A stretch of 64,000 nucleotides of DNA from Strix aluco (Eukaryota; Chordata; Aves; Strigiformes; Strigidae), in NCBI RefSeq assembly GCF_031877795.1, contig NC_133958.1:4464001-4528000 (forward strand), written 5' to 3'. A program made the translations under genes and the position numbers. Below, piece after piece: positions 52,222 to 64,000 of the stretch (positions within the stretch are counted from its first letter, which is position 1; the number at the start of each line of letters is the position of its first letter). The notes below the pieces were generated by a model that did not search any database, was not told where the DNA came from, and saw only the letters and a list, made by a program, of their open reading frames with translations.

Positions 52222-53602
52222 ATATATTGAAACCAGATGCAGTGGCAGCATTTCTAATATTGCTGTCTTCATTAAATGTAGCCCAAAAGTGCTGTCATAA
52301 AATTGTAAGCAGCAAAAAATGTTGCTGACGGTAGAGGGTTGTTACTTTATTTTTTTTAATACTCTGAATCGTGCTGTCCAGGGCAAGCAAGATGCAATAT
52401 TGCTCATTCTTAAATCACAGTCAGGTATATAGAGTCCAACACAAGTTTTGCAAGGTGAAAACCAAAGGCCCCTTGAATATCCTGACCTAAAAGTTTGACT
52501 TACGCTTAGGAACCGATCCCAGAACGTGCACGTGCGACTGTCCACCCTACAGCATCACACCCCGCGCTGCGCCGGCAGGAGCCGGGCATTGCTGAATAGG
52601 GAATCCGCCGGGGTTTGTGCATCAAGTGCGTGTTGCTGTTTGGGGAAATAGTTACAAAAAAGGTCTTCACCCGACTCAAGGCAGCGTCCAAACAACCCCC
52701 CGGGGGGCTGTGCTGGTGCTGCGGAGCCCAGCTCCGGGCTGTGCGGAGCAGCTCCGGCTCTGGCTACCCAAGGCCACCGTGGGCTCGTACCGGCAGAGCT
52801 CACTGAGGACATCTACAGCCACGATTTTCCATCGAGATGCTCCTCGGGGCAGGTGGCTTCTCTGTTGCTTTGTGCATCCATTTCTATGAAAACCCAAAGA
52901 AGGTTTATAGAGTTGATCTGGGGCCGGGGAGGAGGGTTAGATTACCCCAAACCTGATCTTTTTGGGTTGTCATTATTAACTTTCTTTTTCCAGTAGAAAT
53001 TTCAACTTGTTGTCCCCTTAATGTGGGTGGGAAGATGACTGAGAAAATAATTCCCCCCGATTCGATTTGCTCTGATATCACAGGTAAACATCCCCTGTGC
53101 AACCCAAAGCTCTGCCTCTCCGCAGCGGCACTGCTGTTGGGCGCTCACCGCGTGCCCCGTGTCGGAGAGAGCCCCAACTACACCAATGACATTTTTGAGC
53201 TGCTTTAATAGGTCACTTTTTTTCCTATGCTGAAGTAGGAAGGAAGCCACAAGCACGCATCCGTCACATCGAAAGGCCTGGGGTTCACCTTGCCTAACTT
53301 TTGCCATCTAGCCTAAGCTGGTCACTTAAAGCTCTCTCTTGTCAGGGGAGGGGGACACGGAGATGGGAGAGGTGCTTCCCATCGACTGGGAAGGACGCCT
53401 GATTTAGGTGGTTTGACTTAGGTGGGAGAGATCCCCCTGGAGATGGGAAATGATTCTCAATATTAAGTCCAGCTATTTCATGTTTTATTTAATCTCTAAT
53501 GCTTTATTTTTTTAATCTTGCGTTCATTGCAAAATGATTTCTCTTGGGGGCGGGGAGGGGCTTATCTAGAAATGTTTGCATGATTCTCATTGTGATTTGT
53601 TT

Positions 53603-53610
53603 GCACTTTA
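53603..53610 (+). promoter_or_regulatory. miR-17/20/93/106-family 8-mer site
   Basis: GCACTTTA matches the miR-17-family seed (AAAGUGC) with the adenine opposite position 1. It lies about 320 bases before the distal cleavage site, a favourable position near the 3' UTR end. Confidence 0.45.
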
Positions 53611-53908
53611 GATGTTTTGTGCCATTATAAATTTGCATTATGTATTTATAATTTAAAGATACTTAGAAGGGGGAGAGAGTTTGGGTTTTTTTGGTTTTTT
53701 GCTGAGTACTGGAATAAACAGTGAGCATATCTGGTATATGTCATTATTTATTGTTTAAATTACATTTTTAAAGCTCAGTGTGTTCATATAAAGGTTATTT
53801 GAAACATATCATAGTAATGAGAAAGATGCAAGTTATTTTCTTTGCTTATTTTTATAATTAAAGATGCATAACATAATGAGGCCTATGTTGGATTTTCTTC
53901 TGCAATGA

Positions 53909-53914
53909 AATAAA
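53909..53914 (+). terminator. STC1: Distal STC1 polyadenylation signal
   Basis: AATAAA in AT-rich sequence is followed within about 30 bases by a T/GT-rich stretch (from 53930), as expected downstream of a cleavage site. The AT-rich, constrained-looking sequence stops soon after it. Another AATAAA at 53713-53718 may be used as an alternative. Confidence 0.75.
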
Positions 53915-53934
53915 ATGTCAAATTTAAGGGTTTT

Positions 53935-56900
53935 TAGTGTCTGACTCTTTCATTGAACCTTACTGTGACCATGGCACCCCCCAAGAAGCCGTTGTTGCAC
54001 TTACCTTCGACCGAGCGTCGTAGCTTTTCTGGATCCAGTCTGTTCTGGATGCTGAATATCTGGGGTGCAGGTTTTGTGAAGGCAGAGGTTCCTCTCGCAC
54101 AGTCTTTGGTGTCTGGTGCTGAAAAAATAGGAAGAAGGGGGTGAGGGCAGAGTAAATGATTCCTGAAGTAGCCTTTCGGCATCTGGGCCACCGTGCTGAG
54201 TATCACTAGAATAATCCTCTGGATACGTTTTGTCTGACCGAAACCTCCGATCCCGTGCGAGAGCAGCCGTAAATCCCGGTGCTAATAAAGCTCTTGTCAC
54301 GCTTCTCTTTGGCAGTGGCCTGACCTTGTGGATTGTATCTTATCTAGACCGATAACAAAATTAAGGCAGAACCATTTTTTAATGAATGCGTCTGTAACAC
54401 CATTGCAGGAAAAAGAAAATACCTTGATTTTGACTTTGATGTACGTGTAAATGTGCATTTACACTTCATTCAGGAAATCTCTAATTTCCAGTGGAAGATC
54501 AAAACAAGTTTAATACTCATCAAAGGAAGACGGGCAGTCTAATTCAGAGTTATTGCTCCAAAAGCTACTGCGAAGTTTAAAAAAACATTTCCCCCATCAC
54601 ATTAGAGTGAGACTTGTCCAAGAGAACCAAAGAATAAGTATTAGCAATACAGTTGGATTAAAACAAAATCTCTTCTTCCTTCTTGTTTTGTCCAGCAACT
54701 TAGAAATTACTTTCAAAAGGGACTATTAAAATTTTGTTCTCGTTGAAATCCCTTTTTAGTCAAAAGCGAAGTTCATAACAAGGTACAGGATCTTACAAAA
54801 TCAGAATTTATCATTTTTTGAAAACAATTAAGCCGCTGTCTGTCACAGCATTGAATGTTGATGAGCCAGAGTGACATTTACCTAATATTGCTGCAAACCG
54901 GGGCTGAGGTGCCAAGGAAATTGGACCTTCCTTGAGCTCCCATTTACTGCTATTAATTTGTAGATGGTGACGAGCCACCCCCCCCAGCTCCCCACTTTGA
55001 TGCCCCTTTGGGAAATCTCCCTGTCCCTGGCTCCCGGTGGGCTTCACTCTTCCAGCCAGAGTTGAGCCGGTATCTCAGAAAAAGGCAGAAAGGGCACGGA
55101 CTGACATCATCCCAACGCTCAGCTGCACTGGCCATTTGGTCAGGTTTCCCATAAAATCCTTTCCCCAAATGGATGAGTTAAAAGGGAAAAGGACTACCAA
55201 GAAATGTCAATATCGCTGCCATAACGGAGCGTCCAAGCAGTTGGGTTTACAAGGGAACACAAACCCAGTTCCCATCTATATGCAAGTGCCACTGGGCCAC
55301 TTGACATGCCAAGGTCTTGGAAATGAGGGTCACCCTCTGGGTCTTACATTTGCTTTTCCGTTACTCGGAATCCCCACATCGCCTACCCACAAATCACCCG
55401 CTGCTAAATAACACCCCCCACCCCCTTTCGAGGAGTCAAGGCAGCAAAGGGAACAGATTCAATGAGAAATGACAAAAAAATTTAGGGCTAAACAGTGAAT
55501 TATACATGGCTAGAAACAAAGCCAGTTACCATTTCTGCTCTTGCAAAAAGAGCATCTTGGAAATAGTACCGATGCTACGCTTCCAAAAACTGACTTTCAC
55601 CGCTATTTTGTAATTAATAACCGCTATAAAATAATTACTGTCAATACAATGTACTATTCATATGAAGTCTTCATAAATCTCAGCCTGTACGTCTTCCTCG
55701 TCAGCAAACCACATCCCGAAATTGAAATTGCTCTTAGAGAATTTGAGAATTTTGCCGGCCCAAAGCACCACACCCCAATGCATGGAGTTACTTTGAAATC
55801 TGGACATTTCTATAATAATCCTACACAACAAATTCTGTTTGAAACCCTGCTACTTCTGGGTTGGGCTTTCTTCTTTCTCCCCTTAGCTCCCCCGAGTGCT
55901 GAAACTCGACTGCAAAATGAAAAGACTAAATGACACCAGAACTTTCCATCATGGTTCAAAGATCAACTGTGCTCCACCAGAAATTCCAGCATTATTATGC
56001 AAGTTTCCCTTTCTCCTCCCAAATTCAACACCAACCTCATGGTGGGGATTATGTATCCTATAGATTAAAATATCAACAATTCATTTACGCAGCGTGTATA
56101 AAGCAGGCAGCATGAGTCAAGTGCAGTTCTTTAAAAAGAACAAAAAGATGTTAACCAGGCTGTTTGGAGGGGTTTGGGGTTGTTATTATTATTATTATTG
56201 TTATTGTTATTGTTATTTTCATTATTATTATTGGAAATTTAATGGGAAATTTTTACCTGGTGTCTCCAACTGTGACAATATTTCTGAAGTGCCACAACTT
56301 CTCAAGAGTTAGAAAATAAATTACATGTTTAGACCAGTGCTAGTAACTAGGGGTTTGATTTTTAAAAAAATGGCAGCAGCAGGGGGCTAATCAAAACAGC
56401 CACCGTGGTGGAAAGACTGTGCAGAAAACAGTCCTAGGAAAGGAAATCTCGGCTTGATGACGACGGATTGCTCAGAGTGTGTTAAAGTCCTGGTTATCAT
56501 CTTCAAATGGAACAAACAGACCAGGAGTTAATTTGATTTGGCCAAGGCCCAAAGTACATGATTGACTGATGTTCTTGTCTTGTCCTTTTTTTTAAAGTTT
56601 CATTACAAAACAAGGGGAAAATCATTTCAGATTTTCCTGGTCCTCACCCTTCCTGCTTGCTTTGCTGTTCTGAGCAAGGGAGGAGAGAGAGAAAGAGCGA
56701 GAGCAGGAGCGAAGGAGTGTGATCTTTGGCACTTCAAATGACACTGGGCAAAATGACGGAGTGAAATTTGGGAACAGGCTTCACTTCCTGCCTCCCGTGA
56801 ACTTAGAAAAATAAAAAGCAGAAAAAAAACCCCTTCCACAATATAATAAAGGACATTGTCTTTGCCATCATGATTCAGCTAGTGAGACCGGGAATATGAA

Positions 56901-57000
56901 AGAAGTTTTTTAAAAAAAAAAAAAAAAAGTGAAGTAGGAGGCTAAAAATATAATCAAAGTACAAACAAATTGACTCTGCAGTGGTCATTCCCGTCACACG
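53935..57000. other. Non-coding sequence downstream of STC1
   Basis: No exon was recognised. A perfect 9-bp inverted repeat with a 2-bp spacer lies at 54445-54464, a TTA/GTTA-type microsatellite at 56181-56233 and an A tract at 56912-56928. The frame at 55541-55933 is open for 130 codons but begins only at TTG and has no domain. Confidence 0.6.
56181..56233 (+). repeat. TTA/TTG trinucleotide and hexanucleotide microsatellite
   Basis: Repeating TTA units with interspersed TTGTTA units over about 53 bases. Slippage-prone simple repeat. Confidence 0.9.
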
Positions 57001-57180
57001 AGGTTCGATGGGCGAGAGGCGAAAGGAAAAGGCAGAAGAAATGCAAATGGATGCAGACTTTATCATATAAACCAGGGAACCCGCAGTCGCAGGGCACCGA
57101 GCTATGCAAATGCAATTGAGATTTTTATATATTTCAGCTCAAAGCAATTGCCAAAATTATGCTGATGGATTTTTGGGGGG
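57000..57180. promoter_or_regulatory. Candidate regulatory block with two POU octamers
   Basis: ATGCAAAT occurs perfectly at 57041-57048 and 57104-57111, in AT-rich DNA without a repeat signature, about 3.1 kb beyond the STC1 polyadenylation site. POU-factor binding is inferred from the motif. Confidence 0.3.
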
Positions 57181-60100
57181 TAACACTGCTTGAAATCCTT
57201 CTCTTCCCAAGGCCTGGTCAGAGGGAGGGATACTCAGCATGTACTGAAAGTTCACAGACGATATTGCTCAACAGCGTAAGGCGCTGACAAAAATGACTTT
57301 CTTTCAATAAATCAGCATTTTCCAAGGAGACAACTCTTCCTCACCTGGCTCACAGTATAGAAACGTGTATTCTCAAAGGCTGGGTTCCTTCTCGAAAAGG
57401 CCAAGTTAGATAACATCAGGGTAATTTTTGCTGTAAACCCCCCTTATCTTGGCGATGGAGAGGGATCCACATTGCAAGTGGATGGAGAACCTTAGGCAGA
57501 AAATACTTGCAAGAGACATGGGAGTTTTATTCCAGACAACAGCTGGAAAAACTAGTAAAACCTGTATGAGTTCATGGGGGGGGAAACATAATTATTTTTA
57601 CACAGACAGGATTTTTTTCTCTTTTTTTTTTTTTTTTCTTCCTTGGTTTTTATTTTTAAGCAGACTGAAATGCCGGGATAGCCCAGGCTGTAGCTACAAA
57701 GGTTGATCCCTGTTACTTGCACCTTCCCGTTTCCCCTTCCAGCCTTTCCCCTGCCCAGGACTGATGCTGGGGGTCCAGGCACACAAAACTGAGCTGGTCA
57801 TAATGGTTATTTACAGAGAAAAATTTTATGGAAACTGTGTTCCCTGTATTCTCAAGCCGGGAGAAAATTCCAGTTGGTTCCTTTGAATTTCTTTCAAGGT
57901 TATTTTTCATCTACAGGCTTGGAGTGTTTTGTGCTGCAAAAACAAATCCCTGCTCTTCTCTCGATGTGCTGTTTGGCTTGGAGTAATGAGCCGGGCTCAA
58001 TAAAATCATCAGCCATCTCCAGCCAGTCGTGCCCAAACCCTAGCACGATTTTGCTCTCAACTGGGGAATTTAGACAGTCCGAACCAGCAGAAAGAGTCCA
58101 GCTATTTATTTTTATTACTGTGCTGATAATTAATCCTAGAAGTTTTTTCAGGACTTAAAAAAATCTTTCTGAGCCATTGTTTGCTTAACTGTTTCACATG
58201 TGTTTCTTAGAATCACTTTTATTTGCTGGCCATGATTTTCATGGGAATGAGGTGTCCGTCTGTGGGATTCGAGTTCACATTCGTGGCTAATTATCTGGAA
58301 AAGGGCCCTTTGATCTTTTCCTGAATGCCTTTATTCCTACAGCCACAGTGAAGAGCACGGCCCCTGTAGGGTACACTCACAGAGGAGCTGCAAGCATGAA
58401 AATTTTAAAAATTAAACTAATCTGAACAATAAGAATACAGACATTTTCTTGGGTTTATCGTTCCTCCACCACGTTGGCTCACTCCAGTGCTCTCGTGCAC
58501 AAGTTAACATGAGCATCACTCAACTGCCCGCCTCACCAACCTTCCCCTTCGCCCGCCGGCTCCTGGCCGGGCAGGACACGCTCCTGCCGTGTGGCCGTGA
58601 ATCTTTCCTGCCCGAGGTAAATCTTTCCTTCCTTTGGGCAAAGACAGTGTGCTCAGGAAGAAGGAAGGAGGAGGCTGAGAGTCCCAGCGGCTCACAGAAA
58701 AGTGCGTGACTGGCTAGGTGGAGCTGCCATCGGTGAGTCAAGAGAGTCCCAACGACGCACGAGCGTTTTCCTCCTCGTCACTCGCGCGGGTGCCGGCGGG
58801 GACGGACACCCGAGCCCCGAGCCCCGCTGACACCGTTAGAGCTTTGATTGATGGAGCTGGAGAGGGCAGATGTTTTATCGCTGCATCAGAGGAAAGGGCT
58901 CCGGGCAGATCCACCCACAGGGGCCCCAGGGGAGATGCACCAGCCCCGGAGCTGGATTCCCAGGTCAGGGAGCAAACTTCCCTTAAGGATGGGGAGTGGT
59001 ACGTTCTGGCCGAAAAAATGAGATTACCAGAAGGACAATATTGGTTTTTCCTCTGGTGTGGAAAGGCGTTCTGCTCTGCTCCCAGCATTGTGCAGCTTTA
59101 TTCTTCCTAGGGGTGTATTTGGAGTTCACGGAGCCTGACGCTCACCCCCATCATTAGTCACTAATCAGAGTCAAGTACGAGGGACCTTTTGTGTGAAGCC
59201 TCGGGGCCCCTCGGTGCTCCAGGGAAGATCAGCACCCAGAGGAATTTTCCACGAATACCCAAGATTTTCCCAGCATCCCCTTTTGGGGCTACTCAGGACA
59301 CTTTGGCAAAGCCCTGGTTTGAGCTCACGGGTATTCAGCAAGGCTGGAAAAGCAGATCGACACCAGCTGGGACAATCCCACCCCAAACATCAGCCCTTCT
59401 CCATCGCAGCGAGCCACAGCCGCCACCCACGTCCCATTTATGTGCAACTGAGTTGCCAGGAGCATCTGGCTGCGACATTTCCCAAATTTCACATCCAAGC
59501 ACAGCTAAAAAAGTCACGTTAGTGTCATAGAAGTCCTGCACGCATCGGTGCCCGTCTTTACCATCTCCTACTCAATTTTGCAGCAACTGAGGGTTTCATC
59601 TGCCACCAAAAGAGCAAAAACGCTCTGCTCTGATACACAAAATGTTAGAAAAAGCTCATCATTTGCCATATAGAGAGCAAAATCTTCCCTATAACCTGAA
59701 TTTCCAACAATTTGCTAAGCAGACACTGACCAAAAGGCCAGCGGGAGCAGCACACATCCCACTGTGTGGCCAGGCTCTGGCAAGATGTGCGTTAGTTTTT
59801 TCAGCCATGCCCCGATATTCAGCTGATGGGCATGATATGAATGAATGAATGAATAATACAGTGGTTTTTCTAAATTACATGTGTGCTCAGAGAGGTCTGA
59901 TGTGCTCTGGCTGCTTGTCACGCAGGCAGCAGTTCCTTACTGAGGTTGTAAATGTTGTTTTAATGCGGTAATAAGTTTCTTGCACGCTGAGTGAAGGATT
60001 AGCCACGTTCATTGCCCCTAAGTGCCTTAAAAGAAGTCAGCCAACTGTCCCAGTTTACTGCCACCTTCAACATCCCAATCTCGGCTGAGATTTGAGCTCC

Positions 60101-61060
60101 CAAAAAATCCTGTTCACCCCTGGGATAAGTCTAACTGAGCCAAACTAAGGATGGATTTGGTTTAAGCAATCAACAGGAAAGAAAACATGGAGATGCTGTT
60201 CCGGCGAGGCATTTGGAGCTCCCAGCTCAGATGCAATTTGATTTTAAGACAATTATTGATAAAATCTCAAGAAGTTTGGGATTCAGGCATCATGGCAAAG
60301 GGCAAAGCTGAAGCTCAGTGCTAATCCCTACCGAAACCCCTCCCGGCTGCCCTGCTGGGACCGGGGCGAAAGCTGCGTCAGCCCTTGCACAGCATCACTC
60401 CGGAGGATTTCTCATGCAGCTCCGGGGCTGTCAGGAAGCGATTAAGAAAGCAAAGGAAATAAAAGCAAGTCAAAGAGTTTTGATCCCGCTCACCCTCTTC
60501 CCCCCACGGCGCTGACGCCGGAGAGCAGGATTATTCAGGGTCCCCTTTGAAGCCGTGCTTGCGTCAAAGGACGGCACCTGAAAACAGGGAATGGTCTCGA
60601 TTCCAGCCCGGACTCAAGGCAGAGAGGAGCAGGGGCTGATTCGGGGCAGCGCCTCATCTCTGCAAACTCTTGTGTGGTTTGTTCAGTCGCTGGCACCCCA
60701 GCGCAGCCGCCTCTAACACAGCCTGTTTCCCAATACTGCTACGGAGATTGCACTGGGCAGCAAAAAAAGCAATGCTCGCTTTCACACTTTTCCCCAAGCT
60801 GGTCTTAAACCATTTCCCAGCTGAGCTGACAAAGCGCGTGGTGATCCGCATCCCCATCCCAGCCGGGGAGCACAGCCCCGCCGTGTTCAACTGCTCCTGA
60901 AAAACTCCTCTCGAGTGTCACAAAAAGACACATTTCAGAGCAAACAGGCAACTGTAAGGTTGGTTTCTCCAAATCCACCCCAAAAGCCAGGGGTATTATT
61001 TGCTTTCCTCCCTGCTCTCCCCCTCCCGGGAGGCTCCGATGTGTTTTCAGCTGGTTCGGC
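57181..61060. other. Non-coding sequence
   Basis: Contains a T tract (57622-57637), an AATG-type tetranucleotide run near 59839-59853 and an AT-rich block at 58080-58140 with MEF2-like and TAAT cores that may be constrained. No exon was recognised. Confidence 0.55.
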
Positions 61061-61260
61061 CGCCCCCGGAGCCGGCGCGCAGCCTGACGTCACCCCCGCG
61101 CTGCACCTCCAGCTCCCATTTATGCTGGCAGAGCTCTAAAGATAGATCCGAGCAAAGATTATCAGCCCGAGCGGTATTAATAGGAGGCAGCTGCTCTTTA
61201 AAGAGGCTTTTAAATAATGTAAAGAAACTTTGTTGTATTTTTAAAAGCCTTTTAAGTGAG
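61060..61260. promoter_or_regulatory. Candidate regulatory block with CRE, GATA and E-box motifs
   Basis: A perfect CRE (TGACGTCA, 61085-61092) is followed by AGATAG (61140-61145), a reverse GATA core (TTATC, 61159-61163) and CAGCTG (61188-61193), then AT-rich sequence. This dense ordered set sits at the edge of a GC-rich domain. It could be an enhancer or a promoter of an unseen transcript. Confidence 0.33.
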
Positions 61261-64000
61261 CCAAGCTACCCACTCCTCTCCTCTCGCACCCCCTGAGCCC
61301 ACGTGCCCATGTGTTGGCCCTGAAAGGTGCCGTTTTGTCACCCTGATTGCTCACCCTCTGGCGTGGGCTGGGGGACACGGCTCCCTCCCTGCTTCAGCCC
61401 AAAAGGAGGGTGGTGGCAGGTTTGTGGAGCTGGGAAGGGGTGCAGCGACCCCCTCCTGGCTGCCGCGCTGGGCCAGCTTAGAGCAGCGACCTCTCAAAAA
61501 AAGCCATTGGCAGAGCTGGTTTTGGGGAGAACTCAGTGAGATGCCTAAACTAGCGCTGAGCAGAGCAAATACATCCCCGTGGGGCAGTGGGGTTGTACCC
61601 AGGGTCAACACCCCCCCACGCACCCCCCGGCTCCACCGTGGGGCCGGGAGCCTTGGGACAGCCCGGTGAGATGGGACAGTGGCCCGCGGCCGCGTCTGCC
61701 TGCTGGTTTAATGGTGTGAAGGGAAATAACACAAGTTCTCGCTCTTTCCTCCAGCCAGCGCCGGCTCACGGGCCATGTTTAAGCCAACTAAATGGTTCCC
61801 GAGCGCAACAACAGCCCGTGAAAACTGTGAAAGGCAAAAATAAATATTGTGAAACTGGCGGCTGTAGAAACCAGCTGCAGCTGCCGGTCGCCACATCTGG
61901 CCACTGTGGCGGGACCCGCTCCGAGGCCGGGGCGAGCGGTCAGAGGCAGCTTCTCCCCTGCCTGCCCCGTTGGCTGCGGGCAGGAGGAGGATGCTGCCCT
62001 GGGTACCCCCTGGCAGGAGCTGTGCAGTGCCCCGCAGCATCGCCGTTCCCCTGCTCCGTAACCTCATCTCCCTCTGAGCTGAATAATGGAGTGAAACTTT
62101 AGCTGTGCTGCTCCCAGCCTGAAAATAAACCCCTCTAACGCAGCGCAGGCTCCTCCTAAACACTGCGCAGGGCTGCCTGCACCCAAACGGGAGTGGGTAC
62201 CCTGTAAATCCCAGCTTGATATAAAACTGGTGAGCGTCCGTATGACTCCTAGAGCAAGAGGGTCTGGGTTTGGGCCGGAGCAGGCAGCAAAACCAGCAGA
62301 AGGGCACCAACGTGGTGCTTCTGGCCCCGAGCACAGCGGAGCTGCAGGGGCGATGCTCGCGCCGCGGGCAGCAGATGCCTGTGGTCGTTAGAAATAGATG
62401 CCTGCGGCGTGCTGTTACTTTTAAAGGCCAAACCAGGGCAAAATTTATTGCCGTGACGTGAAAATAGATGAGAGCAAATCTTACTGGAGTGGGAGAAATG
62501 TTACTCGCCGTGCAAATAGAGGCAGCGAGGCTGGACGGGCGCATACACCGGGGGATTGTGCCCACACAAGGAGCGTGGGGACGGCCGCAGCCCGGCAGCA
62601 TCTCGGCTGGGACAGGGGGACACGGGCCAGGTCTGGGACTGGGATCTCCGGAGACTCCGACTCTCCCAGCCGTCAGGCCAAGACCCACAGAGGAGTTTCT
62701 AACCCTCAACGCACACAATTCACACACTTGTGTTTTTAAGGAGGCTCTTCCTTTTGGCAGCCTTTTAGTTGAAAGAGGAAAATTACACTGCTCACCCTCA
62801 GAGCTGGTGGCTGTATCATTAATCACGATTTTTTTTTCTTTTTTTTTTTTTAAATTAAATTCCAGAGAGGACACCACAAACACAAGCACCAAATGGGCTG
62901 CTCGGGTTGACCTCCGATTGCTTCAGCACGTATTTCACTCCAGCTCAGGAAGTTACTCACAGCCAGTTTATATGGTTTAAGGGTGGGTAGATGGACAAAT
63001 AGGAAATCTATGACATGTATTAGCTGATAACACATGATGCATTTCCCCCTGCCCTGTGAATTATTTGAGGCAGCATTTTATTTAAATATTATCATGCCTA
63101 GGATTTCAGTGTGTGACATCCACAGATGACATCAGAGAGAAAAAAATTAAGCAATTCTCCTTATTTTAGGAGTTTATTTAGTCCAGATATTTTAAGTTAC
63201 GTTTTTGGCCCAGCATCCAAGCGATCTTTCTTCAATCTAAATAAATGTCTCCCATTAAAAAAAAAAAAAAAAAAAAGAAAAACAAAACAAAACACAAACC
63301 CAACAGATGTGGTGAGCCCCGCAGTTGTTCCAAAGCAGAAAGCAAACCCAAGCACGTTTGCCAGGCCCCGTCCACCCACTTAACCGAGCCTGTCAAAACC
63401 AATAATAAAGAACACTTGTGCAGGGCTTGATCCTTGCAAACCGTGGGGCAGCTTGCGACGGGGACGTATGGAGAGCGTGGGGTGAAGGAGGAACCCCCCT
63501 TTTTTTAAGTGAGGATGTTGAGGTTTGGGGAGGTGAAATTGGAAGGCTGGGGGATAAGCCAGCTCAGCTTTTCCCCAGTCCTGCAGAGCTTTTCAAAACA
63601 CCTCTCCAGTGCGGCTCGGAGGGCGGCGGAGGATTTTGCACCCCACTTACGTGGCTGGAAGGGGGGGGGCACACCTCAGCAATGCGGCTGTGCATGCTGA
63701 GCATCGAAGAGGCACGGACCAAATTCCCCCTTCCCCGAGGAGCGTTTGCATCCCAAACACCCCATACATTTCCCATCACGTCTCATCCCTATTTTCCTTG
63801 CCATAGCCAGGGGTTTTTTGACTTGCCACCGTCCTCACAAGCCCCCTCAGCCCCCTGCTCCTAAATAACCCCTCGGCTCCCTCCTGAATAACCCAGCCAG
63901 GAGCTCCGCAGCCTCGCTGCCCAGCGAAGCAGCAGGATGCAGCTGCGGGAAGCCCAGGAATGAGTTTGGGATGCTCCAACCTTCACGGAGCTGCCGGTGG
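61261..64000. other. GC-rich non-coding sequence
   Basis: GC-rich DNA with long open frames on both strands, including 394 codons on the - strand (61708-62892), but no recognisable protein domain. A 20-base A tract occurs at 63257-63276 and G and C runs are frequent. No exon could be supported. Confidence 0.5.

Larger units (their letters stand above)
50467..53930 (+). other. STC1: STC1 3' untranslated region
   Basis: This is a long AT-rich 3' UTR of about 3.5 kb, as usual for STC1 (mammalian ones are near 3 kb by recollection). It contains four miR-101-type 8-mers, one miR-15/16-type and one miR-17/93-type 8-mer, a Pumilio element, AUUUA-containing stretches near 53641-53760, and a G run at 51598-51608. 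Two GC- and CpG-rich patches (about 51895-52050 and 52550-52790) interrupt the AT-rich sequence. Possible earlier polyadenylation signals are ATTAAA at 51164 and 51315, AATAAA at 52127 and AATAAA at 53713. Continuity to the distal end is inferred. Confidence 0.75.

Noticed and set aside
55541..55933. 130-codon + strand frame downstream of STC1
   Set aside because: Opens at TTG rather than ATG, and the peptide matches no family I know.

Overview
This window looks like vertebrate genomic DNA, most likely from a bird. The only protein-coding gene I can support is stanniocalcin-1 (STC1), on the + strand in four coding exons between 43177 and 50466. The exons join in frame into a 247-residue secreted glycoprotein hormone with all eleven cysteines of the family. 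The bird assignment is an inference. It rests on sauropsid-like STC1 residues, short introns, frequent G and A homopolymers, no recent transposon insertions, and worn MIR/CR1-type relics of a kind seen across reptiles and birds. A crocodilian or turtle is less likely because those genomes usually carry many more mobile elements.

Region by region: 1-42.7 kb is a long stretch upstream of STC1 with no recognisable exon. It holds ancient SINE-like fragments, homopolymer tracts, a palindromic repeat relic (25126-25209), two CpG-rich islands (about 27.9-28.3 kb and 39.05-39.52 kb) and several AT-rich blocks that look like conserved non-coding elements. From 42.3 to 42.9 kb lies the STC1 promoter: three ACGTG hypoxia-type cores, three inverted CCAAT boxes, a GC box and a clear TATA box. 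The leader (about 42893-43176) holds five copies of a 10-bp repeat, a CA repeat and a 27-base A tract. Introns of 2282, 989 and 3275 bp follow. The stop codon at 50464-50466 is followed by a 3' UTR of about 3.5 kb ending at a polyadenylation signal at 53909-53914. From 53.9 to 64 kb I see no further exon, only candidate regulatory blocks, simple repeats and GC-rich DNA with long chance-like open frames.

The layout is one regulated hormone gene inside a mostly non-coding neighbourhood. I found no undescribed multi-gene system. The most interesting signals are regulatory. The 3' UTR has four perfect 8-mer matches to the miR-101 seed within 812 bases, the last overlapping a Pumilio element. The leader has no AUG and is open in the STC1 frame throughout, with a GUG in strong context. 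An orphan CpG island sits about 3.4 kb upstream of the promoter.
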